Positions 25,114 through 30,665 of a stretch of DNA of 48,809 bases are shown piece after piece. Location of the stretch: contig JABDCH010000006.1 in NCBI GenBank assembly GCA_013288205.1, positions 1 to 48,809 of the forward strand, in the 5' to 3' direction. The notes beneath the pieces are model-generated. The model saw only the letters and a program-made list of their open reading frames with translations. It did no database searches and was not told the DNA's origin. Every line of letters begins with the position of its first letter. Within the stretch, counting starts at the first letter, position 1. The position numbers and the translations under genes are program-made. This DNA is from Bacteroidota bacterium. GTDB taxonomy: Bacteria; Bacteroidota; Bacteroidia; JABEUT01.

Positions 25114-25700
25114 TAAAGCGACTTTTCGATATTATCTTTTCCATTTTAGGTATTCTTATTCTTTCTCCTTTTTTAATTCTTATCTCTATACTTGTGCTTG
25201 TTACTTCTGCCGGGGGCGCTTTCTACAAACAAGTAAGGGTAGGAAAAAATGGAAAAGAATTTAAACTGTTTAAGTTTCGTACCATGCGCACTGGCGCTGA
25301 TAAGGCCGGAGCATTGACTATTGGTATGCGCGACAGCCGCATCACTTCCATAGGTTATTATTTACGGAGATATAAGCTGGATGAACTTCCGCAATTATTT
25401 AATGTACTGATGGGCGATATGAGTTTTGTAGGGCCTCGCCCCGAAGTGCCTAAATATGTGGCTATGTACACCGCCGAGCAGAGGGTTGTATTAACTGTAA
25501 AGCCCGGCATTACCGATTACGCATCTATAGTATACTCTGAAGAAAATGCATTATTGGCAAGTGCTGAAAACCCCGAAGAACTTTATATAAACAAGGTAAT
25601 GCCTGCCAAACTAAAGCTGAATATGCGCTACATACAAGATATGGGCATTGGCACAGATATGGGCATTATATTAAAAACTATCGGGAAGATATTCGGGTAA
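25110..25700 (+). CDS. Initiating phosphoglycosyl transferase (PglC/WecP-like, monotopic)
   Basis: A 196-residue small-type sugar-1-phosphate transferase to undecaprenyl phosphate. One N-terminal re-entrant hydrophobic helix (about 8-32) is followed by the catalytic domain with KLFKFRTMR, the catalytic Asp91-Glu92 pair in YKLDELPQLFNVL, and MSFVGPRPEVPKYV. It would attach the first sugar phosphate to the lipid carrier, starting the repeat unit that the three upstream genes extend, modify and polymerise. It is the last gene of the operon and converges on the APC permease gene with a 7-nt gap. Confidence 0.92.
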   Translation: MIKRLFDIIFSILGILILSPFLILISILVLVTSAGGAFYKQVRVGKNGKEFKLFKFRTMRTGADKAGALTIGMRDSRITSIGYYLRRYKLDELPQLFNVLMGDMSFVGPRPEVPKYVAMYTAEQRVVLTVKPGITDYASIVYSEENALLASAENPEELYINKVMPAKLKLNMRYIQDMGIGTDMGIILKTIGKIFG

Positions 25701-25707
25701 GCTAGTT

Positions 25708-27018
25708 TCAGCTTATTCTTTTCAACACCAGGTAAAGAGGATAAGCACCGAGGAATATAGCCAAGCCTGCAAGGGCTTCAGTCATATTGGAGATGAATAT
25801 ATTTCCGCAGGCAAAAAGTAATACAGCAATAAATATAATGGGTATCAAGGGGAACATTCGTATGCGGTAACCTGTGTAGGCAGTTTCCTTCATTCGCTTG
25901 CGGAGGATGAATATGGTAACCGCTGCAAAAGCCAAGGCCAGGTTATCGATAAAGATGATATAATTCAGCAACTGCTCTTTGTCTTTCAGGAAAAAGAGCG
26001 TAGCTAAAATCATCAGAAAGAATAGGCTAATACCAAATCCTTGTATCTGGGTTTTGGGATTTACTTTTTTAAAGATACCCGGCAATATCTTATCTTCAGC
26101 CATAGCATAAAATATGCGCGGGTTGCTCATGAAAGAAGTATTCAGAAACCCCAGCACCGATGTAAATACAATAATAGAAGCTACCTTAAAGCCAGTATCG
26201 CCAAAAAAACATTTGGTTAATTCGGCGGCCAGCAATTGTTGGGTTTTAAGGTTTTCAAAACCAATTACCTGCACGTATGCAATATTGATGAGCAAGTAGA
26301 GTGAGACGACAATAAACATGCCGCCCAAAATAGCCAGTGGTATATTGCGTTGCGGGTTCTTAATATCCGCCCCCATGTTGATGGTGTTCTGGTAGCCTCC
26401 GCAGGTAAAAAACACTGGAACAAGGCATAAGCCCAAGGCCTTAATAGCAGTAATGGTAGTATGATGAAATGCCACAGGTGGCGAAACCGTTCCTTTATTA
26501 GCGAAAACAGCCAGACATAATAAAAGCACCATAGCTATTTTAAGTCCGCTGAGTAAATTCTGCACACGCGAACCCATTTTAATACCTGCATAATTCAGGA
26601 AAAACAGGACCGTAAGTATCCACAATGCAATTTCGGTAGTAGATATACTATCCTGCCATGCAGGTGGAATAAGCACAGGCTTTATGTATTCTGCACCAAC
26701 CAGGGCTACTGTAACGGCACTGCCCGAATTGACAGCAACCAACGTGAGGTTAACCATAAATGCAAAAGCCGGATGATAGCAATAAGAAAATATGCGGTAA
26801 TAGCCTCCGGCTGCAGGCAGCCTTGCCCCTATCTCCGCGAAACTGAGTGCGCCGCAAACACTGGCAAATCCGCCCAAAATCCAAGCCAGATAAAATATAG
26901 TAGGAGTGCCGGCTTTAGTAGCCAACGTGGCAGGCGTAAAAAATATACCAACGCCAAGAACGAAACTTACCACCATCATGGTCAAATCCCACCTGCCTAA
27001 CTTTGATTCAATACTCAT
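25708..27018 (-). CDS. APC-superfamily amino acid permease
   Basis: A 436-residue inner-membrane protein with about twelve helices. The first helix carries the unwound substrate-site motif GVGIFFTPAT, followed by LAWILGGFASVCGALSFAEIGARLPAAGGYYRIF, both diagnostic of the APC family. The substrate is probably an amino acid or polyamine, but its identity is not readable. A TACTTTTG box ends only 7 nt before the ATG, so the transcript leader would be only a few bases. The gene stands alone, converging on the polysaccharide operon. Confidence 0.88.
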   Translation of the reverse strand: MSIESKLGRWDLTMMVVSFVLGVGIFFTPATLATKAGTPTIFYLAWILGGFASVCGALSFAEIGARLPAAGGYYRIFSYCYHPAFAFMVNLTLVAVNSGSAVTVALVGAEYIKPVLIPPAWQDSISTTEIALWILTVLFFLNYAGIKMGSRVQNLLSGLKIAMVLLLCLAVFANKGTVSPPVAFHHTTITAIKALGLCLVPVFFTCGGYQNTINMGADIKNPQRNIPLAILGGMFIVVSLYLLINIAYVQVIGFENLKTQQLLAAELTKCFFGDTGFKVASIIVFTSVLGFLNTSFMSNPRIFYAMAEDKILPGIFKKVNPKTQIQGFGISLFFLMILATLFFLKDKEQLLNYIIFIDNLALAFAAVTIFILRKRMKETAYTGYRIRMFPLIPIIFIAVLLFACGNIFISNMTEALAGLAIFLGAYPLYLVLKRIS

Positions 27019-27025
27019 CGTTTAG

Positions 27026-27033
27026 CAAAAGTA
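27026..27033 (-). promoter_or_regulatory. Promoter -7 box for the APC permease
   Basis: TACTTTTG on the minus strand, exact TAnnTTTG, ending 7 nt before the ATG at 27018. It predicts a very short or absent leader. Confidence 0.5.
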
Positions 27034-27110
27034 AAAATATTTACTTACCTGCAGCGGGAAGGCAGTATTATCAATAAATAACTTACTAAGTAAGGAAATC
27101 TCTTTACTAT

Positions 27111-27563
27111 TTACCTGATAAACTCAGCGTAATCGGGTATATGAAAGAAATATTCGGTGTACTTCATACAGACATTAATCTGATCAGAGTAGAAAAGACG
27201 AATGTTATTCATATTTTTATCAAAAGCCTTACAGAAATAATAACCGGCCTCCGTTTGTGTCATGCGCTTTAAATAACCTTTATCATTCAATGTTTTATAA
27301 AGGCATACAATCGGGAGAACAGTGCTTCTTGTCTTGGGAATGAAAATAAACTTGCCATCTTCATTACGAACCAATCCGAGCCGTAACAAATACGAAAATA
27401 ATTTTTCGCCGGCATGATGGGTTTTAAAAATCTCGAAGAATGAAAGCAAGTATTTTTCGCTGCCTTCTTCTGTTGTATTAAAAATTACAGCAGCGTTTTG
27501 GATAGGCTGATTTACAAGGCTGGAAACCTCATATCCTGTTGTTTCTATTGCATTATTCATCAT
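27111..27563 (-). CDS. Unrecognised 150-residue protein
   Basis: The frame is open further upstream to a TTG at 27713, but that codon lies inside a TACTTTTG promoter box, so it cannot be the start. The first ATG pair is at 27563/27560, which I take as the start. The protein is a mixed alpha/beta cytoplasmic product without signal or membrane segments. It contains LFSYLLRLGLVRNEDGKFIF, then RSTVLPIVCLYKTLNDKGYLKRMTQTEAG, which looks like a winged-helix or other small helical domain, and is rich in Tyr and Phe near the end. I do not recognise the family. A 36-codon membrane ORF ends 8 nt before the ATG, suggesting a two-gene unit. Confidence 0.5.
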   Translation of the reverse strand: MMNNAIETTGYEVSSLVNQPIQNAAVIFNTTEEGSEKYLLSFFEIFKTHHAGEKLFSYLLRLGLVRNEDGKFIFIPKTRSTVLPIVCLYKTLNDKGYLKRMTQTEAGYYFCKAFDKNMNNIRLFYSDQINVCMKYTEYFFHIPDYAEFIR

Positions 27564-27571
27564 ATAGAGAC

Positions 27572-27682
27572 TTAATATTGGGTTTTTAATAAGCCCTTTA
27601 AAATAAGATAGCAGATAAAAAATAGCAGGATTACAAAATAAGTAATGAAACTGCTGAAAAATTTGGCTGACAGTGACTTCAT
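27572..27682 (-). CDS. Candidate 36-residue single-helix membrane protein
   Basis: An ATG at 27682 opens a frame of 36 codons ending in TAA at 27572. The product has a short basic start (MKSLSAKFF), one strongly hydrophobic helix (about residues 12-28, FITYFVILLFFICYLIL), and a basic tail KGLLKTQY. That gives an orderly membrane topology. A TACTTTTG box ends 28 nt before the ATG, and the downstream unrecognised gene begins 8 nt after the stop. It occupies the stretch that would otherwise be read as the unlikely N-terminal 50 residues of that gene. Its function is unknown; a leader or regulatory peptide is an alternative. Confidence 0.45.
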   Translation of the reverse strand: MKSLSAKFFSSFITYFVILLFFICYLILKGLLKTQY

Positions 27683-27710
27683 GGCGTAGAAGTTTATAGT
27701 TTCTATACCG

Positions 27711-27718
27711 CAAAAGTA
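27711..27718 (-). promoter_or_regulatory. Promoter -7 box for the small membrane ORF and following gene
   Basis: TACTTTTG on the minus strand, exact TAnnTTTG, ending 28 nt before the ATG at 27682. It overlaps the TTG that would start a 200-codon reading of the downstream gene, arguing against that start. Confidence 0.45.
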
Positions 27719-27794
27719 GGCCACCAATGAGGCTTACAGATTAAGCCAATGTTATTAAACTATAAATGCAGGGAAAATAATGAACCGGGTGTTG

Positions 27795-28595
27795 TTAATA
27801 ATTCGTTTTGGCAGGCGGGTTTAATATACCCGACCACGAAACTATATCTAACCTAATGGAGCCCACTATGATATTAGCCTGTGCACGGATGGGAACATGG
27901 TTTTTATCATCCGAAATCCATACCTGCAAATCGTCATCATGCTTAAATATCCGGCCTTTTTGCACTATAGGCTCAAATACCAGGCAGGCTATTTTACCTA
28001 CATCGCTGGTAATGGTGTCTCTGCGCACAAACCTTATTTTGAGGGGCCAAACCTGGTTATCTACAAAACTGATAATACTGTCTATCTTTCCCGGTTTTTC
28101 GTCGGTATAATCGAAGCTGCGGGCATAGTAGAATGCCGAAAGCATATCCTGCACATAAGGTGGCATTTTCAGTTTTTTGCCATTGCTGTTTACAATATGG
28201 TATTGCTGGTCGAACAGCATGTCCTGCTTGATGATAAAACCACCTTCGTCTACCCGTCTTATAAACATCAGCGGGCAAAGCGCCTGGGCATCGATATAGG
28301 TTTCGTAACGGTCGTTTACTTTAAATACCGTATTCAATATTCCTGTAGAAACACCTGTGCCTACTATATGATAGGCTTTTTTACCAAGTATAGGCACTAA
28401 TGAATCCTGTATTTTTATGGTAACCTGTCCGGCATCAATAATTCCGTAGTGAATGCGGTAAACGAGTTGTTCGCCGCATTTGTAGGCTTCATTCTTAATA
28501 GTACGTTCGTTATCCTGAGCAGAAATACCCGAGTGAAAAATGAAAAATGAAAAATGAAAAATCGCAATAATTAAATATGCTTTTATATTTTTCAC
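27795..28595 (-). CDS. Secreted DUF3108-domain protein
   Basis: A 266-residue exported protein with a signal peptide of about 26 residues ending SAQ. The mature part matches the DUF3108 pattern: GEQLVYRIHYGIIDAGQVTIKI near the start, VNDRYETYID, a middle stretch DMLSAFYYAR, and a C-terminal beta-rich LQVWISDDKNHVPIRAQANIIVGSIRLDI. The family is periplasmic, with no proven function. The start codon is GTG at 28595, 3 nt after the panB stop, so the two are probably cotranscribed. The signal-peptide codons contain four tandem copies of a 7-bp unit (28534-28561). As 7 is not a multiple of 3, any change in copy number would shift the frame. Confidence 0.83.
   Translation of the reverse strand: MKNIKAYLIIAIFHFSFFIFHSGISAQDNERTIKNEAYKCGEQLVYRIHYGIIDAGQVTIKIQDSLVPILGKKAYHIVGTGVSTGILNTVFKVNDRYETYIDAQALCPLMFIRRVDEGGFIIKQDMLFDQQYHIVNSNGKKLKMPPYVQDMLSAFYYARSFDYTDEKPGKIDSIISFVDNQVWPLKIRFVRRDTITSDVGKIACLVFEPIVQKGRIFKHDDDLQVWISDDKNHVPIRAQANIIVGSIRLDIVSWSGILNPPAKTNY
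28534..28561. repeat. Tandem heptamer (TGAAAAA) x4 inside a signal-peptide coding region
   Basis: Four perfect copies of TGAAAAA as read on the plus strand, in the DUF3108 gene, coding for the repeated Phe/His-rich signal core (IFHFSFFIFHS). Unit length 7 means slippage would cause a frameshift. Confidence 0.9.
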
Positions 28596-28598
28596 TTA

Positions 28599-29414
28599 TC
28601 AATATTGTTCTTTTTCGTTGGGGAAATCGCTGCTTTTTACGTCAGCAATGTATTTACCAACGGCATCCTTCATTTCAGTATAGAAGTTTGCATAACGGCG
28701 CAAAAAACGGGGATGAAATTCGTATGTAAGGCCGAGCATATCATGCAACACCAATACTTGCCCGTCTACCTTCCCTCCTGCTCCAATGCCTATGGTGGGA
28801 ATAGATACCCTTTTGGTTACCTCACCTGCCAGGTTGGCCGGAATTTTCTCCAAAACAATAGAGAAACAGCCTGCTCTTTCCAATACTTCAGCATCCGATA
28901 ATAGCTTTTGGGCTTCTTCCTCTTCTTTGGCTCGAACGGTATAGGTTCCGAATTTATAGATAGATTGAGGCGTAAGCCCTAAATGACCCATTACCGGTAT
29001 ACCTGCCGATAAAATACGCTTAATCGAATCTTCCACTTCAATGCCGCCTTCCAGTTTTACACCATGCGCACCCGATTCTTTCATAATACGAATAGATGAG
29101 TTCAACGCTTCTTTAGAATTGCCCTGGTAGGTTCCAAAAGGTAAATCGACCACTACTAAAGCTCTTTTTATGGCTCTTATAACCGAAGATGCATGGTATA
29201 TCATCTGGTCGAGAGTAATAGGCAATGTGGTTTCATACCCTGCCATCACATTCGATGCCGAATCGCCCACTAAAATAACATCTATACCCGAATCGTCCAA
29301 TGCACGAGCCATAGAGAAATCGTACCCGGTGAGCATGGCAATTTTTTCGCCTGCTCTCTTCATCTCCTGCAAGGTGTGGGTGGTTATTTTGCGGGGCTCC
29401 TTTTTTTCTGCCAT
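28599..29414 (-). CDS. panB: 3-methyl-2-oxobutanoate hydroxymethyltransferase
   Basis: A 271-residue cytoplasmic (beta/alpha)8-barrel enzyme transferring a hydroxymethyl group from methylene-THF to alpha-ketoisovalerate to give ketopantoate, the first committed step to pantothenate and CoA. Family motifs are [13 protein letters not shown], the metal site [47 protein letters not shown] and [23 protein letters not shown]. The frame can be extended to a TTG at 29435, but that codon lies within a TATCTTTG promoter box, so the ATG at 29414 is the start. No other pan gene is nearby; the DUF3108 gene follows after 3 nt. Confidence 0.95.
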   Translation of the reverse strand: MAEKKEPRKITTHTLQEMKRAGEKIAMLTGYDFSMARALDDSGIDVILVGDSASNVMAGYETTLPITLDQMIYHASSVIRAIKRALVVVDLPFGTYQGNSKEALNSSIRIMKESGAHGVKLEGGIEVEDSIKRILSAGIPVMGHLGLTPQSIYKFGTYTVRAKEEEEAQKLLSDAEVLERAGCFSIVLEKIPANLAGEVTKRVSIPTIGIGAGGKVDGQVLVLHDMLGLTYEFHPRFLRRYANFYTEMKDAVGKYIADVKSSDFPNEKEQY

Positions 29415-29432
29415 ACGATTTGCTTTAGAGTC

Positions 29433-29440
29433 CAAAGATA
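29433..29440 (-). promoter_or_regulatory. Promoter -7 box for panB
   Basis: TATCTTTG on the minus strand, exact TAnnTTTG, ending 18 nt before the ATG at 29414. It fixes the panB start by ruling out the TTG at 29435. Confidence 0.55.
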
Positions 29441-29454
29441 GGAAAGAGGGATGA

Positions 29455-29473
29455 ATTATAAGTTATGAGCTGT
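29455..29473. repeat. Dispersed 19-nt repeat, second copy
   Basis: Matches 9500-9518 at 18 of 19 positions (ATTATAAG, C or T, TATGAGCTGT). The first copy forms a perfect hairpin with its 3' arm; this copy lacks that arm. It lies between the divergent panB and MORN-lipoprotein genes. Confidence 0.6.
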
Positions 29474-29497
29474 CAAAAGCCCGACAGAAAATAAAAT

Positions 29498-29505
29498 TAT
29501 ATTTG
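29498..29505 (+). promoter_or_regulatory. Promoter -7 box 4 nt before a start codon
   Basis: TATATTTG, exact TAnnTTTG, ending 4 nt before the ATG at 29510. It predicts a leaderless mRNA. No TTG at the usual upstream spacing. Confidence 0.45.
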
Positions 29506-29509
29506 TTGA

Positions 29510-30166
29510 ATGAAGGGATTTTTGGTTTTAATAGTAGTGGTTTTATTTGCCTGCAACAACGAAGTGCAGTATTCTGCAGATGCAACCGAAATCTTATCTG
29601 ATAGCGGCTTTACGAATAGGGCCGCTGCTAAAAACTTAATGGTAAATGGTTTGAAACAGGGAAAATGGGTGGAATATTATAACTATTCTCCATACGGCTT
29701 AAAACCTACAACTGACACTGGTGCACCGGTATATTACCTAACCATATATAATTCGGGAAAACAATGGGGAATGGTAAGGGGTTACAAAAAGAATGGAACA
29801 ATAATATGTGAATCACCATACTCGAATGGCAAACTAAACGGAATTTCAAAACATTTTCTTGATAATGGAAAAATTGGTATGGAAGGCAATTATATAAACG
29901 ACACAGCGGTTGGCTTACATAGATTTTATTATAATAGTGGGAAATTAAAATCAGAAATAACATTCGTTAACGGCACACCCAATGGAATAAGTAAAAGTTA
30001 TTATGAAAGTGGTGCATTGCAATGTGAAGCTGTTGAAAAGAACGGTAAATGGGAATCTTGCAAAATGTATTACGAAAACGGAAAGTTAAAATTAGAAACT
30101 ATCGATAGAAACGATTCTGAGATTTCAAGAAAAAATTGCGATTCAACCGGGCATGAAATTAAATAA
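29510..30166 (+). CDS. Lipoprotein with MORN-type (YwqK-like) repeats
   Basis: A 218-residue lipoprotein with a type II signal and lipobox LFAC (Cys15), followed by Asn-Asn-Glu, so it should be exported and lipid-anchored. The mature part carries about six MORN-2-like units of the form Y-x-N/S-G-K-x(3-5)-G: KQGKWVEYYNY, SGKQWGMVRGYKKNG, SNGKLNGISKHFLDNGK, YYNSGKLKSEITFVNG, YYESGALQCEAVEKNGK and YYENGKLKLE. Such repeats appear in YwqK-type proteins, sometimes labelled antitoxin without good cause, and in many Bacteroidota surface proteins; function unknown. The lipoprotein signal fixes the start at 29510, only 4 nt behind a TATATTTG box, implying a leaderless mRNA. Confidence 0.85.
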   Translation: MKGFLVLIVVVLFACNNEVQYSADATEILSDSGFTNRAAAKNLMVNGLKQGKWVEYYNYSPYGLKPTTDTGAPVYYLTIYNSGKQWGMVRGYKKNGTIICESPYSNGKLNGISKHFLDNGKIGMEGNYINDTAVGLHRFYYNSGKLKSEITFVNGTPNGISKSYYESGALQCEAVEKNGKWESCKMYYENGKLKLETIDRNDSEISRKNCDSTGHEIK

Positions 30167-30199
30167 GCCGTTTTGTGCCGTTATTATACAGCTAAAAAT

Positions 30200-30264
30200 G
30201 AAGAACTAAGAGCTAAGAGTAAAATTACCTGACTCATAGTTCTTAGCTCTAACCTCTTAGCTTC
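30200..30264. repeat. Imperfect long inverted repeat of the AGAGCTAAGAAC family, copy 1
   Basis: Arms 30200-30220 and 30232-30264 both consist of permuted AAGAACTAAGAGC-type units and can fold on each other. It lies 34 nt past the stop of the MORN-lipoprotein gene and may end its transcript. Confidence 0.6.
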
Positions 30265-30300
30265 CCTATACCCGTTTTTTCCGTAGGGTTTTTGAGATTT

Positions 30301-30384
30301 GTCACCCTGAACTCGTTTCAGGGTCGCAAACAATAGGGGTGTGATGCTGAAACATAATACCGATAGCTATCGGGACAGCATGAC
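30301..30384. repeat. REP-like intergenic element with two hairpins
   Basis: It begins GTCACCCTGAA and ends CAGCATGAC, giving GTCA..TGAC outer ends. The first half folds as ACCCTGAA with TTCAGGGT; the second as GATGCTG with CAGCAT around the perfect palindrome CCGATAGCTATCGG. This form (GTCACCCTGAAC..TTTCAGGGTC) is a kind of dispersed repeat I know from Bacteroidota intergenic regions. No transposase is present. Confidence 0.65.
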
Positions 30385-30418
30385 AATTCATTCTTACTTA
30401 GCTTTAAAGAAAGCGCGT

Positions 30419-30550
30419 TTACCTGGTGTTGGTGGCAATAAACAATACGATTATCGTCAAAACAGTTACTACTGCTATTATACCTGCTAAATCCCAATTT
30501 TCCTTAAGCCATGAACCTTTTTCAGAGTCGTTGGTATGTGAGTTATCCAT
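30419..30550 (-). CDS. Candidate 43-residue single-helix membrane protein
   Basis: ATG at 30550 opens 43 codons to TAA at 30419. The product has a hydrophilic acidic/polar start (MDNSHTNDSEKGSWLKENWD), one clear membrane helix (about 21-39, LAGIIAVVTVLTIIVLFIA) and a short TNTR tail. A TACCTTTG box ends 19 nt before the ATG, a spacing like that of other genes here, so I treat it as a real small gene. I recognise no family. It fills much of the 497-nt space between the MORN lipoprotein and gcvP, the rest of which is repeats. Confidence 0.65.
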   Translation of the reverse strand: MDNSHTNDSEKGSWLKENWDLAGIIAVVTVLTIIVLFIATNTR

Positions 30551-30569
30551 AAATAAAGAGTTTAAGCGC

Positions 30570-30577
30570 CAAAGGTA
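30570..30577 (-). promoter_or_regulatory. Promoter -7 box for the 43-residue membrane protein
   Basis: TACCTTTG on the minus strand, exact TAnnTTTG, ending 19 nt before the ATG at 30550. Confidence 0.5.
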
Positions 30578-30608
30578 GGGAAAAAATCGACGCTTTTAAA
30601 CTAAAGGT

Positions 30609-30665
30609 AAGAGCTATGAACTAAGAGTAGCCTGCGGATATTTTCACTCTTAGCTGTTAGTTCTT
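30609..30665. repeat. Imperfect inverted repeat of the AGAGCTAAGAAC family, copy 2, at the gcvP 3' end
   Basis: Arm 30609-30628 matches the reverse complement of 30646-30665 at 16 of 20 positions around a 17-nt loop. The gcvP stop codon (30664-30666) lies at the edge of the second arm, so the hairpin probably forms the gcvP terminator. Confidence 0.6.

Noticed and set aside
27564-27713. 50-codon N-terminal extension of the unrecognised gene from a TTG at 27713
   Set aside because: The TTG is part of a TACTTTTG promoter box, so it would not be in the mRNA; the stretch is better read in another frame as a 36-codon membrane protein.
27897-28400. 167-codon plus-strand frame opposite the DUF3108 gene
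   Set aside because: It is antisense to a recognised exported protein and shows no protein-like features of its own.
28534-28561. Tandem repeat as a CRISPR array
   Set aside because: The unit is 7 bp with no spacers and no cas genes are present.
29415-29435. TTG at 29435 as start of panB
   Set aside because: It lies inside the TATCTTTG box; the ATG at 29414 gives the normal PanB N-terminus.
29510-30166. Antitoxin label for the YwqK/MORN-like protein
   Set aside because: It is a lipoprotein outside the cytoplasm with no toxin partner nearby.
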